The notes below the pieces were generated by a model that was given only the letters and a program-made list of their open reading frames with translations, was not told the origin of the DNA and did not search any database. A stretch of DNA of 64,000 bases, taken from assembly GCF_000374185.1 (NCBI RefSeq), contig NZ_KB910518.1, positions 6,461,286 to 6,525,285 of the forward strand, in the 5' to 3' direction. How positions within the stretch are numbered: position 1 is the first letter of the stretch; each line of letters begins with the position of its first letter. The DNA comes from Paenibacillus sp. HW567. Its GTDB lineage: Bacteria; Bacillota; Bacilli; Paenibacillales; Paenibacillaceae. This document shows, one piece after another, positions 52,208-61,655 of the stretch. The position numbers were made by a program, and so were the translations under genes.

Positions 52208-53302
52208 CTATTTCCCCAGGCGCTTATACACGTCCAGGAACCAGTCCGGCAGCTCGTCGCCCGTTTCGGCCAAATAGGCCTCCCTGAACTGAGTGAACCG
52301 GCGCTGTGCCCGCAAAGGCTTGCCGATTTCGAAGTAAATGGAGATAAGCTGCAGCGAATAGCTCTCCTCCAGCGGCTCCAGCTCGACCAGACGTACGGCA
52401 TATTCCTCTGCCTCATAGTGGCGGCCTGTCTGCATCAGTCCCAGCGTAAGCTGCTCCATCAGCTTCAGGTAGAGCCGCCGGTACTTGTCCCTGGCAGGGT
52501 ATACCCACAGGCTGTCCAGCGGCTGCAAAAGATCTCCTGCATACAGGGAAGAAGCCTCATGCAGCTTGCCGAGATTGCTGTTCTGCAGCGCCAGCGTTGC
52601 CGCATCCTGGAATTTTTCGATATCACTCGCGATTCCCCGGGATTCCAGCCGGTAGTTCTCCCTGTCGAAGATCAGCTCGATTTTGCTGTCCAACGCGGCC
52701 TTTTTCAGAGTTTTGCGGATCTGGTAGACGGTGGTATGCAGATACTGCTTGCCTTTCTCATAATTCCATGGTGTAAAAACATCATTCAGAATCACGCTGA
52801 CGCTGCCCTGCCTGTGAATCCACAAATACGCGAACAGCTCCTCTGCCTTGTGTGTACTCCATTTCACCGCTCCATGAGGGCCGGTTAATTCATACCCGCC
52901 AAGGAACTGGAAGCGCGCCGCAGCATCGGGCTGCTCTGAATTGCCGGGCAGCGTCCGCTTGGAGAGGATTTTGGTCCAGGCTTTGTGCAGGCGGGGCGGG
53001 TCTACGGGCTTCAGCAGATAATCGACAGCGGACAGCTCAAAGGCTTCAACGGCATAATTTCTGTACGCGGTCACAAATACAATATCAGTATCCGGCGAGA
53101 ACGGCAGCAGCTTCTCGGCAAAAGCCAGTCCGGACAGCTCGGGCATCTGGATATCCAGGAACAGGATGTCCGGCTTCACTTCAGCCGCCGCCTTGAAGGC
53201 CTCGCGCGGATTATCGTAGATCTGGACAGAGGAAACCCCTTCACATCTGAGCAGCAGCTCACGCATTTGCTCCAGGGCCGGCCATTCATCGTCTACAACC
53301 AT
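52208..53302 (-). CDS. Response regulator with receiver and BTAD domains
   Basis: A 364-residue protein. The receiver domain (1-120) has acidic MVVDDE, phosphoacceptor Asp50 in ILFLDIQMPE and Lys in LLKPVDPP. A winged helix (about 140-215) and a bacterial transcriptional activator domain of TPR-like helices (about 230-350) follow. The ATG at 53302 cuts into the first strand. An in-frame CTG at 53317 would add NYSV, restores a normal receiver start, lies nine bases after GGAAGGG, and overlaps the kinase stop as CTGA, so it may be the real start. It is the partner of the upstream kinase. Confidence 0.9.
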   Translation of the reverse strand: MVVDDEWPALEQMRELLLRCEGVSSVQIYDNPREAFKAAAEVKPDILFLDIQMPELSGLAFAEKLLPFSPDTDIVFVTAYRNYAVEAFELSAVDYLLKPVDPPRLHKAWTKILSKRTLPGNSEQPDAAARFQFLGGYELTGPHGAVKWSTHKAEELFAYLWIHRQGSVSVILNDVFTPWNYEKGKQYLHTTVYQIRKTLKKAALDSKIELIFDRENYRLESRGIASDIEKFQDAATLALQNSNLGKLHEASSLYAGDLLQPLDSLWVYPARDKYRRLYLKLMEQLTLGLMQTGRHYEAEEYAVRLVELEPLEESYSLQLISIYFEIGKPLRAQRRFTQFREAYLAETGDELPDWFLDVYKRLGK

Positions 53303-53313
53303 AACGGAATAAT

Positions 53314-56300
53314 TCAGAGGGCTTCACCCTTCCAAGGAATTGTAATAAGTACCTCAAGTCCGCCCTGCTCTCCCCGGCTGATCTTCAGCGGGTGTCCGAA
53401 TTGCTTCAGCAGTCTGCGGTTAATGTTCTTCAGGCCGATTCCGGTTCCTTCCCCGTGAGGGGAACGGTAATCCTCCTTCATCCAGGAGGAGAGCTGCTCG
53501 TCGCTCATCCCTTTTCCATTGTCGGATACGGTAATCAGAATCAAGTCGCCTTCCTGCCGGGTAGAGAGGAGGACGGTTCCTCCACCGATTTGCTCCATCA
53601 ATCCGTGCCGGACCGCATTCTCTACGATGGGCTGCACAATCAGCGGGGGAAGAGAGAATTCGGCGGCTTCGATGTTGTACTCCGCATTCAGGCGTTTGCC
53701 GAAGCGGGCTTGCTCAAGTGACAGATACGCCTCAATCAGCTCCAGCTCCTTCTCGAACGGGATGGCCGTCTCCTGATTGCTGAAATCGAAACTTCCGCGC
53801 AGAAAATGGCTCAGATCGTACAGTAGCTGCCGGGTTTGCTCATGATCGCGTGCGCTCATCCAGATAATCGTATTGATGGCGTTATAGAGAAAATGCGGTT
53901 TGATCTGTGCACGCAGCATGGCAATCTCCGAGTTGAGCCGTTCCGATACAGACCTTCTCAACTGGACAAGCGTCTTGACGCGCCCCTTCAAATCGCTCCA
54001 TGCATACGGTTTATGTATAAAATCATTCGCGCCCGCGCGGAACGCCGGTTCGTTGAAATGGAGCTGCTGTCCGGCGGTGGCCATCAGGATAGGCAAATCC
54101 AGCGGACTGTGGGTATCGCGGATAATTCTGCATAGCTCCAGGCCCGACATCTCCGGCATCATGACATCAATAATGCAAAGATCAAAATCGCGGTCCGCAG
54201 ACAACAGCTCCAGCGCTTCTTTGCCGCTGCGCGCACTGGAGATACTGTAGTTCTCGAGTGACAGCAGGTTGGTCAGCGCCTTCAGATTGGCATAATCATC
54301 ATCGACGACAAGAATGCGCGGGGCATTGGCATCGCTGCCGGAGGGAAGCGGCTCTTGCAGCAGCTTGGGATACTTCGAGTCCTCATCCGGCAGCTCCGCA
54401 GGAGCTTTTACCGGAGTGAGCAGCAGCTCGCGCTGCTCCGGCTCAGTCTCCCCTGATGGAGCGGGCGCAACGGCTTGTCTGACCGGAATGTCGAAGGTGA
54501 CGCTGCTTCCTTTTCCGGGTGTGGAGGAGATTTCAATCCTTCCCCCGTGCAGCTCCACAAGCTTGCGTGTGATGCCCAGGCCCAGGCCCAGCCCGCCGCT
54601 CTCCAGCGAATCCGCCTCGTTAACCTGCTCGTAGTCACGGAAGATACTCTCCAGCCGTTCAGCCGGTATGCCCCGGCCAGTATCGGCCACGGTAATCGAC
54701 ACGTAATCGCCCTGCTGCCTGGCTTCGAAGGATACGCTGCCGCGGTCTGTGAATTTCAGCGCGTTGTCCAGCAGGTTGTACAGAATTTGCATCAGCCGGT
54801 GCTCATCGGCCTCTACCAGAAATACGGCAGGCGGGATGCGGTTCTTAATGCGGATGTTGTCCTTCTTGTTCAGGAACTGGAATACCTCGATGACGATACC
54901 GGCAACGCCTTGAATATCAACGATTCCCCAGTGCAGCGTAATCCGCTGTCCTTTGATCTGCTCATAATCGAGAATATCCCTGACCAGAAAAGCAAGCCGT
55001 CTCCCGGTACCCAGGATAAGACGCATATCCTCACGCTGGGAGGGGGTAAGGCTGCCGCCGGAGCCTTCATAGAGCGAAAGTGAAATGTTGATAATGGCAT
55101 TCAGCGGTGTGCGCAGCTCATTGGAGGTCTTCAGCAGGAACTCGTCCTTGTCCCTGTCCTTGCGCTCAAGCTGCTGCGAGAGCTGTTTGATCGTCTCGTA
55201 GGCGTAAGCCTGTCTTGCGGACAGAAACAGCCCTTCGGCAAGAATAAATATCGGGCCCGCTACCGGCGGTATGGCGTATAACTCCGTTCCCAGCAGCAGA
55301 TTGCTGGCTATAGTCAAGGTGAACATCACGGCGGCGATTACACTGATCAGCAGATAAAACGAGCCAATTTCCTTGCGCCATGCTGCTCTGGCCATGATGT
55401 ACAGGGTGTAGCAAATGGACAGAAGGCTGAAAAGCATCATGAAATTCGATGCTTTGGAATACAGGCTGACATTGCTTGCCAAAGTGAACAGAACAAAGCT
55501 CGTAGAGTAGGCGAAGGAAATCTGGCGAAAGGTCCTGGAATACAAATCAGGGAACAGGGAATAGGTATAGCTGGCTGCAAAAGAAAAGCCGATGACCCCG
55601 GAAATAAGCTGAAGCTTGCTGAACCATTCATAGGAGATGGAAGGGAAAAAATCAAACAGCAGCTTCTCACTGTGTGTCAGCACGAACAGCGCCACCGTGA
55701 AGCAGTACATCGCAAGCTGGAGCGCAGGGTGGTCCTCCTTCCGCTGCAGCCCTTGCCCGAAAAAGTAAAAGCCAATAAAGGCGAAGCCTGCCACCAGCAG
55801 GATATCATAGGTGTTGTTCCGCCGCTCGATAGCCCCTATGGCGGCGGGGGTTCCAATACGGATAGATTCAATAATGCCGCCGCTGGCATAGTTGAAATTG
55901 GACACCTGAATCAGGATTTCAGCCTGGCCGTTCTTGTTGTTAAAAGAGACCGAGTACGGACGGTTGAGCGGTTTGCTGCTGTCCGGGGAGGTGCCGGGAG
56001 TGCCGCTGCCGCCCAAGGCAACGCCATTTACCAATACCCGGCTGGCATTACGGATATTGTGTACCTTAAGCGCCAGGGCAGGCGTATCCGCCGGAAGCCT
56101 CACAACCAGCCGGTAGGTCGCGTACCCGTAGCGGTTGTACTTCTCATTTTGCAGGGGGGAGGTCCAGGGTGCAGGCACAGAAATATAAGCCGGTTGCTCC
56201 GGCATCCGGTGCAGCCCGGGTTGCGGCTCCGGCAGAGCGTTCCAATAGAACTCCCATTCCCCATCCAGGCTGAAGCTGGAGGAATCGTCGAAGCCGCATG

Positions 56301-56448
56301 CGGACAAATCAATCATACCTGCCTTCGGCCGGGAGCAATTGGACGCGGAACCGCTGAATAGAGGCAGCAGTGCGGCGGCACCGAGCAGGAAGAGGCACAG
56401 CAGGGCAAGAGTTCTTTTGATGAACAGTCTGTAATCCAGGGATTTCAT
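53314..56448 (-). CDS. Hybrid 7TMR-DISM sensor kinase with receiver and LytS-like second kinase
   Basis: A 1044-residue membrane protein. Domains in order: signal/anchor segment, 7TMR-DISM extracellular jelly-roll (about 45-195), seven membrane segments (about 205-410), HisKA-like dimerisation helix (430-500), HATPase (about 535-655, DTGRGIP and GLGLGLG), receiver (about 705-825, Asp761), His_kinase of LytS type (QIKPHFLYN, His852) and a second HATPase (930-1040). The first H-box reads SNELRTPLN, so the phospho-accepting His is Asn443 (codon AAT at 55120-55122). Only the second kinase module keeps its histidine. Carbohydrate sensing is typical for DISM domains. Confidence 0.93.
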   Translation of the reverse strand: MKSLDYRLFIKRTLALLCLFLLGAAALLPLFSGSASNCSRPKAGMIDLSACGFDDSSSFSLDGEWEFYWNALPEPQPGLHRMPEQPAYISVPAPWTSPLQNEKYNRYGYATYRLVVRLPADTPALALKVHNIRNASRVLVNGVALGGSGTPGTSPDSSKPLNRPYSVSFNNKNGQAEILIQVSNFNYASGGIIESIRIGTPAAIGAIERRNNTYDILLVAGFAFIGFYFFGQGLQRKEDHPALQLAMYCFTVALFVLTHSEKLLFDFFPSISYEWFSKLQLISGVIGFSFAASYTYSLFPDLYSRTFRQISFAYSTSFVLFTLASNVSLYSKASNFMMLFSLLSICYTLYIMARAAWRKEIGSFYLLISVIAAVMFTLTIASNLLLGTELYAIPPVAGPIFILAEGLFLSARQAYAYETIKQLSQQLERKDRDKDEFLLKTSNELRTPLNAIINISLSLYEGSGGSLTPSQREDMRLILGTGRRLAFLVRDILDYEQIKGQRITLHWGIVDIQGVAGIVIEVFQFLNKKDNIRIKNRIPPAVFLVEADEHRLMQILYNLLDNALKFTDRGSVSFEARQQGDYVSITVADTGRGIPAERLESIFRDYEQVNEADSLESGGLGLGLGITRKLVELHGGRIEISSTPGKGSSVTFDIPVRQAVAPAPSGETEPEQRELLLTPVKAPAELPDEDSKYPKLLQEPLPSGSDANAPRILVVDDDYANLKALTNLLSLENYSISSARSGKEALELLSADRDFDLCIIDVMMPEMSGLELCRIIRDTHSPLDLPILMATAGQQLHFNEPAFRAGANDFIHKPYAWSDLKGRVKTLVQLRRSVSERLNSEIAMLRAQIKPHFLYNAINTIIWMSARDHEQTRQLLYDLSHFLRGSFDFSNQETAIPFEKELELIEAYLSLEQARFGKRLNAEYNIEAAEFSLPPLIVQPIVENAVRHGLMEQIGGGTVLLSTRQEGDLILITVSDNGKGMSDEQLSSWMKEDYRSPHGEGTGIGLKNINRRLLKQFGHPLKISRGEQGGLEVLITIPWKGEAL

Positions 56449-56611
56449 GAAAACCTCACTTTATACTTGACAATAATTTCATCATAGCCCCGGCGGCTTC
56501 CGCTTGTCCAGTGAATGGCAGGAAAGAAGCCGCTATCCGGCGGCGGAAAGTCATGTATAATTAAGCAAAGCGCCAACGATTTCAACTGTAGATGAGGAGA
56601 GCGGAACCGGT

Positions 56612-57256
56612 ATGTTCTTTTTAGATATTATGTCATGGCTCACTGAGGAGCGCCTGCGGCAGCTTCTTGAGCAATACCGCTCGCTTGGGCCGCTGCCCGG
56701 CCTCGGGCTGACCTTTATGAAATCCTTCGTGCCGCCGCTGCCGACCATTGCCATAGTGGGCCTAAACGGTGCGGTGTACGGGCTGTGGCTCGGGTTTCTA
56801 TATTCCTGGCTAGGCCTGGTTGCCGGCTGTGTGACGACCTTCCTGATTATCCGTGCAATCGCCTCCCGCCCTTATTTGCGGAAATGGAGCCAGCGGCCGA
56901 AAGTGGCTAAAGCGATGACCTGGGTTCGCCAGAGCGGCTTCAGCTATGTTTTTCTGCTCAGCCTGTTTCCGGTGGGACCGTTCGTCGTGATCAACATGGC
57001 AGCAGGGCTTGCGCAGATGCGTCTGCGTTCTTACTTGATTGCATTGTCTGCCGGCAAAGCCATTATGGTGTTTGCAGTTTCCTATATCGGGTATGATGCC
57101 GAGCGGTTTATCCACCGTCCGGCTGAAATTATCTATGTGCTGCTGTTTATCGGATTGTCGCTGTGGGGAGTAAAAGCGATTGAGGCCCGGTTCGCCCGGG
57201 CCGCGCAGGTGCGGGAGGAGCGGCTTTCAAGCGGTGAATCCTTACAGGGCGAATAA
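56612..57256 (+). CDS. TVP38/TMEM64-family membrane protein
   Basis: A 214-residue membrane protein of the DedA-related VTT group, with the core GLGLTFMKSFVPPLPTIAIVGLNGAVYG and FLLSLFPVGPFVVINMAAGLA. Such proteins are linked to lipid scrambling or transport; the exact role is unknown. GAGGAGAG precedes the ATG. The last 15 bases overlap the convergent aminotransferase gene. Confidence 0.88.
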   Translation: MFFLDIMSWLTEERLRQLLEQYRSLGPLPGLGLTFMKSFVPPLPTIAIVGLNGAVYGLWLGFLYSWLGLVAGCVTTFLIIRAIASRPYLRKWSQRPKVAKAMTWVRQSGFSYVFLLSLFPVGPFVVINMAAGLAQMRLRSYLIALSAGKAIMVFAVSYIGYDAERFIHRPAEIIYVLLFIGLSLWGVKAIEARFARAAQVREERLSSGESLQGE

Positions 57257-58753
57257 TCCGCTGACGTCCGCCTTCCCGACAGTCTCCTCGGTGATGTGGA
57301 GCCAGCCGTTGGTAGAGCGGTTATAGCGGTAATCCTGCTTCCAGACGCCGATGTGGCGCACAATGCTGCGGACAGCGGCAATCATCCGCTCCACCTCACT
57401 GTCGGTCATAATCGGGTGCAGCGAGAGGCGGACCCAGCCCGGCTTCAGGGACTGGTCCCCGGCCTCAATGGCCTGGATGAACTGCTGGGATTGCTCTTGG
57501 TCCAGCCCGAGCAAATGATGCCCATAGGGGCCTGCGCAGGAGCAGCCTCCCCGGGCCTGGATGCCGAAGCGGTCATTCAGCAGCTTCACAGCCAGGTTGT
57601 AATGAATGTCCTGTAGAGTAAAAGATACGATGCCGTGCCGCCGGGTGTGCTCACCCGCAAGCAGGGAGCAGCCCGGAATGGAGCCGAGTCCGGTCAACAG
57701 CCTCTGGCACAGCTCGTGCTCCCTTGCCATCATGAATTGGCCGTCGCCGTTCATCTGATCCTTCAGCTTGAGGCACAGTGCGGTTCGGATCGCCTGCAGG
57801 AATCCGGGCGTGCCGCTGTCCTCGCGGACCTCCACATCACCAATGTAGCGGCGTTTGCCCCAGGCATCGACCCACACGACCGTCCCGCCGCCAGGCTCAT
57901 CCGGGAGCCGGCCTCTGCTCAGCTTGGTATCGAAGAGCAGCACTCCGCCTGTTCCGGGGCCGCCGAGAAATTTATGCGGGGAGAAAAAGACCGCATCCAG
58001 CTTCTCCAGCGGATCTGCGGGGTGCATGTTGATCGGTTCATAGGGGGCGTTTGCGGCGAAATCAACAAAGCAAACCCCGCCGTGCCGGTGCATGGCGGCG
58101 GCAAGCTTGTGATAGGGCGTCTGAATGCCCGTAACGTTGGAGCAGGCGGTGAACGAGCCGATCTTCCAGCGGCGGTTCCGGTAGAGGAGGAGCAGATTTT
58201 CCAGCTTCCGGAAATCAATGTTTCCATCCGCTGCCGGCGGAACGGTAACCACATCGCCGGTGCCCTCCTGCCAGGGCAGCAGGTTGGAATGGTGCTCCAT
58301 ATGGCTGACGAAGATTACCGGACGGTCCTCAGGGGGATATAAGTATTCCTCACGCAGCCATTCCGGCAGCTTCAGGCCCATCATCCGCTGCAGCTTGTTG
58401 ACCGCGCCGGTAGTACCGTTGCCGCAGAAGAGTAAGGCATCCTCCGGCCCGGCGTTCACATGCTGCTTGATGATGCTTCGCGCCTCGTTATAGGCGAGTG
58501 TTATGGTTAGCCCCGTTGTATTGGATTCCGTATGGGGATTGCTGACATAAGGCCCGAACGTCTCCTGTATTTTGCACTCAATGGGCTCATAGAGCCGGCC
58601 GCTGGCCGTCCAATCGGCATACAGCAGCGGCTGACGGCCATACGGGGTGGAGATATAATGCCGGCTGCCAATGGTACGCTCGCGGAAAGCTGCGAAGTGC
58701 TCCTGCAGCAGGGCGGGCTTTTCTGCCAATGGGGCGCGGTTGATACTCAGCAC
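57242..58753 (-). CDS. Class V aminotransferase-fold PLP enzyme (cysteine-desulfurase-like)
   Basis: About 503 residues. The PLP fold is shown by GNGTTGAVNKLQRMMG, SHMEHHSNLLPW, VDFAANAPYEPIN and the Schiff-base lysine in FFSPHKFLGGPGTGG; ARGGCSCAGPYGHHLLG gives a cysteine-containing C-terminal loop as in cysteine desulfurases. GTG at 58753 sits six bases after GGAGGGA; a TTG at 58759 directly abuts it and is less likely. It is preceded by a DsrE-type gene on the same strand, which suggests sulfur transfer. Confidence 0.87.
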   Translation of the reverse strand: MLSINRAPLAEKPALLQEHFAAFRERTIGSRHYISTPYGRQPLLYADWTASGRLYEPIECKIQETFGPYVSNPHTESNTTGLTITLAYNEARSIIKQHVNAGPEDALLFCGNGTTGAVNKLQRMMGLKLPEWLREEYLYPPEDRPVIFVSHMEHHSNLLPWQEGTGDVVTVPPAADGNIDFRKLENLLLLYRNRRWKIGSFTACSNVTGIQTPYHKLAAAMHRHGGVCFVDFAANAPYEPINMHPADPLEKLDAVFFSPHKFLGGPGTGGVLLFDTKLSRGRLPDEPGGGTVVWVDAWGKRRYIGDVEVREDSGTPGFLQAIRTALCLKLKDQMNGDGQFMMAREHELCQRLLTGLGSIPGCSLLAGEHTRRHGIVSFTLQDIHYNLAVKLLNDRFGIQARGGCSCAGPYGHHLLGLDQEQSQQFIQAIEAGDQSLKPGWVRLSLHPIMTDSEVERMIAAVRSIVRHIGVWKQDYRYNRSTNGWLHITEETVGKADVSGLFAL

Positions 58754-58771
58754 GGGCAATCCCTCCTTGCT

Positions 58772-58854
58772 GAAACGGATACCTGAAAGTCATACGGAGC
58801 ATCGCTGCTTCGGGAGAGTAGGCTGCAGGCTCCTGTATGGACGGTATCCGTTTC
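58772..58854 (-). promoter_or_regulatory. Long nested stem-loop in the leader of the class V aminotransferase gene
   Basis: GAAACGGATACC (58772-58783) and GGTATCCGTTTC (58843-58854) are a perfect 12-bp inverted repeat. Inside it CATACGGAGC pairs with GCTCCTGTATG with one bulge. The structure ends five bases before the ribosome-binding site on the minus strand. No T run follows, so it is not an ordinary terminator. Confidence 0.7.
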
Positions 58855-58911
58855 TACTTGGCCTCAGTATATGCCCGCAGCGGCAGATAGGTTAAAGCCC
58901 AGATATGGCGG

Positions 58912-59388
58912 TTAGATGAAGAGCTGCAAGTCGCTTTCCAGTGCATCCTTCAGATAAGCGGCGGCATCAATAATCTCCACCTTAGGCAGAAGCTCCTCCG
59001 GCTTGAAGCCCATGATCTCCACAGAGAGCTTGCAGGCATAGAACTTGATGTTTTTTTTGCGGGCCCCCTTCAGAAAATGAATCAGCTTGGGCGCTCCCTG
59101 ATCCTCTATCATCTCCTCCAGCATCATCCGGCCAAGACCGCTGAAATTCATCCGTGAGAGCGGCAATTGCTCCGGTCCTTTCGGCGTGATCACATCCATC
59201 AGCTTTTCGTAGATGGTTTTGTCCTCCAGCGTCATCTTCTCGGGATCACGGACCAGAAACAATCCCCAGAAGGAGAAGAACATCGTGACCTCAACGTCAA
59301 TATCCCGCGCCGCATTGGCCAGTATGAGTCCGGCCATCGCCTTGTCATATTCCCCGCTGAACATCAGCAGATTCATTCGTTTACCCAT
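58912..59388 (-). CDS. DsrE/DsrF/DrsH-like family protein
   Basis: A 158-residue protein of the DsrE sulfur-relay superfamily, with KRMNLLMFSGEYDKAMAGLILAN, VTMFFSFWGLFLV and FYACKLSVEIMGF (a candidate sulfur-carrying cysteine) in family order. GGAGGGAG precedes the ATG at 59388; the frame is open upstream without a ribosome-binding site. Paired with the downstream desulfurase-like gene it may carry persulfide sulfur. Confidence 0.87.
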   Translation of the reverse strand: MGKRMNLLMFSGEYDKAMAGLILANAARDIDVEVTMFFSFWGLFLVRDPEKMTLEDKTIYEKLMDVITPKGPEQLPLSRMNFSGLGRMMLEEMIEDQGAPKLIHFLKGARKKNIKFYACKLSVEIMGFKPEELLPKVEIIDAAAYLKDALESDLQLFI

Positions 59389-59830
59389 TGTAGACTCCCT
59401 CCATAGAAAACCTAGAATGCCATTAGTATGGTTATGAAGGGAAGAAGTATGCTTGCCGTCACAGAATAGCTGAAGATAAGGGGAGAGTTTGGGGTAGCCT
59501 GAGAGGGGGAGTGTATGTAAATGTATTTTGTGCAATAGATACTGCACGGAGTGTCTCTTTCAGTAAGTCTAATGTATTTCGTGCAGCAGATTTTTGCGTT
59601 TAGGCTACATTTCGGTTAGAAGCTTAATTTCTATTGTACAAAACACAACAGAACCGCTTTTCATAGACCTTGAGCAACTAATCTACTGCACAAAATACAA
59701 TCAAATATATTTATAAGCTGAACTTAAGATTATCCTATTGGGGTCTGGTCCAAACTTCCCCTCCGTCACTTCTGCTCTTGTTATGTTTTCTTTAGTTCCG
59801 CTTATATAGACAACCCACCAGACGTATATC
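59389..59830. other. Intergenic region with 21-nt palindromes
   Basis: Contains CTATTGTA-N5-CACAACAG at 59631-59651, a close relative at 59683-59703, and two reversed partial copies near 59522 and 59572. No gene is supported. Confidence 0.65.
59522..59703. repeat. 21-nt palindromic elements, third cluster
   Basis: Copies at 59631-59651 (CTATTGTA-CAAAA-CACAACAG) and 59683-59703 (CTACTGCA-CAAAA-TACAATCA), with reversed partial copies at 59522-59537 and 59572-59588. Same family as at 50320-50504 and inside the 15136-15644 array. Confidence 0.7.
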
Positions 59831-61117
59831 CTAAGCGTACGTTATCCGGTACAACACAGCGCCATGCGGCAGGATGCCGCAGGTCAGCTCAGCCCGGAGA
59901 TTGTGTGTTTCCGTTCCGCTCCACAGCTCCTTGACCGATACCGCGCCTTCCAGGTTCAGCTCGGATAGCCGCACACGGACCTCTTGGGTCTTCTCGCCGG
60001 TATTGAACATGGCAACATAGCGGACCCCGGCATCGCCGTCGGCCGACCAGACCACCTTGTCATCCTTGCGGCTGACAAGCCGTGCTCCGCTGCTGCTGCG
60101 GTGCATGTCCAGCACGTCGCGGTTGGTCAGCAGGGCATTCGTCCATTCGTCATTGTCCCGCAATTCGCCGCCGAAGAACAAAGGTGAGCGGAAGATGCTC
60201 CACAGCGTCATCATCGTAACCTGCTCCTCCCGTGTAAAACGGGTCCAGCGGTCGGCTCCGCCGCCGTCTACCGAGCGGATGCCAATATGGCCGAGAGGCA
60301 GCATATCGCAGTCCGGCCAACTGCCGCCGCCGGTTAATCCCTGCCAGCTCTCGCAACGGTCGAACATGTCAAGAAGCAGTTCCCAGCGGTCCCAGAAGTC
60401 GTCGGTGATCCGCCACATGTTGGCATGATCGGCCAGGAAATCGGCATATGGAACCGGAGCGGGTCCGGGGGAGAGGCTCAGAATCATCGGACGCCCGCAG
60501 TGCTGGATGGCACGATGAATCAGTTCGATTTCAGGCTGGTGGGTATCATATAGTCTCGAAGCGGCGATATCGTCCACTTTTACAAAATCCACGCCCCACT
60601 CGGCATACAGCTCAAAGAGGGAATTATAATAATCCTGCGCCCCATCCTTCTCAGCATCGACGCCATACATATCCGTATTCCAGGGACAGATGGAATTGGT
60701 GTGCGCAATATCGCGGGCTGTAACCGAAGTGCCTTTAATGGGTGTTGCTGCATGTGCAGCTTGTCTGGCAATTCCCCGCATAATATGAATGCCGAATTTC
60801 AGGCCAAGGCTGTGCACATAATCGGCGAGCGGGCGGAAGCCCAATCCTCCTTCGGCGGAAGGGAATCGGTTTACCGCCGGCAGCAGCCGGGAGTATTCAT
60901 CCATGACCAGCGGTACAAACGGACGGTATTGCGAGGACACAGCTCCCGGCTCGTACCACTGAATATCGACGACGATAGTATCCCAGCCGAATTCCTTTAA
61001 GTTCTGCGCCATATATTCCGCATTGCCGCGGATTTCTTCCTCGGTAACTGCAGCTCCATAGCAATCCCAACTGTTCCACCCCATAGGCGGGGTCTTGGCA
61101 TATTGTAAATGGCTCAT
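59831..61117 (-). CDS. Glycoside hydrolase family 27 alpha-galactosidase
   Basis: A 428-residue enzyme without a signal peptide. GH27 landmarks: TPPMGWNSWDCYG at the N-terminus, IVVDIQWYEPG, the nucleophile Asp in DFVKVDDIA and the acid/base Asp in WRITDDFWDRW. The C-terminal about 90 residues are a beta-sandwich. It would release terminal galactose (or arabinopyranose) inside the cell. Confidence 0.93.
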   Translation of the reverse strand: MSHLQYAKTPPMGWNSWDCYGAAVTEEEIRGNAEYMAQNLKEFGWDTIVVDIQWYEPGAVSSQYRPFVPLVMDEYSRLLPAVNRFPSAEGGLGFRPLADYVHSLGLKFGIHIMRGIARQAAHAATPIKGTSVTARDIAHTNSICPWNTDMYGVDAEKDGAQDYYNSLFELYAEWGVDFVKVDDIAASRLYDTHQPEIELIHRAIQHCGRPMILSLSPGPAPVPYADFLADHANMWRITDDFWDRWELLLDMFDRCESWQGLTGGGSWPDCDMLPLGHIGIRSVDGGGADRWTRFTREEQVTMMTLWSIFRSPLFFGGELRDNDEWTNALLTNRDVLDMHRSSSGARLVSRKDDKVVWSADGDAGVRYVAMFNTGEKTQEVRVRLSELNLEGAVSVKELWSGTETHNLRAELTCGILPHGAVLYRITYA

Positions 61118-61655
61118 TATTGTGTCGCTCTCCTTAGCGCTTCTTGACAGAAGCTGCGAAATAAAATTGCTCTAACAGTTCCATCATAGAATACTATTAG
61201 AGCAGATTTCCACAATAAAATAGTCTATTAAATAGCACAAAATTGCTCTATATCAGATGCTGGTACAGCAACAGAGCTAAATGTGTGGATGAGGTCATTC
61301 CCTCAGGAGGTGGTGAAGAGAAGCCACAGCAACTGAGTCGGCTCTCCTTACGGACAGGAGAGGCGTTATCTCCAAGAAAACGCCACTTTTTGCGGCTTAA
61401 CGGACCGAGGAGCGCTTATTGTCTCTCTAAGGAACGTTCAGGAGCGAAATATTCGATCATAAGGCCCGTGGTGTCCTTAACTAACCAAAGTCATGACTCT
61501 TACCTGAAATAAGCGCACCACAGTCCGTAACGCCGAGTCAAACGTCCAATTTAAGAAGAAACCCCGTCTGGGAATGGGTACACCTGAGGGAGGATCGCTC
61601 CACGCCTTCTGTCCTTCGGGCATCGCAGGCCCCTACTCCAAGATATAAAGCTGTG
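61118..61655. other. Intergenic region with operator-like repeats
   Basis: TGCTCTAA at 61168-61175 and TTAGAGCA at 61197-61204 are inverted copies 21 bases apart, and a third TTGCTCTA lies at 61243. They are candidate AraC-regulator sites for the alpha-galactosidase gene. The 61270-61640 part has short hairpins (GGAGA-GGCGTTA-TCTCC) but no ORF or RNA I recognise. Confidence 0.6.

Noticed and set aside
61270..61640. Possible riboswitch or T-box leader between the AraC and GH27 genes
   Set aside because: Short hairpins exist, but I find no T-box or riboswitch core motif and no terminator/antiterminator pair.
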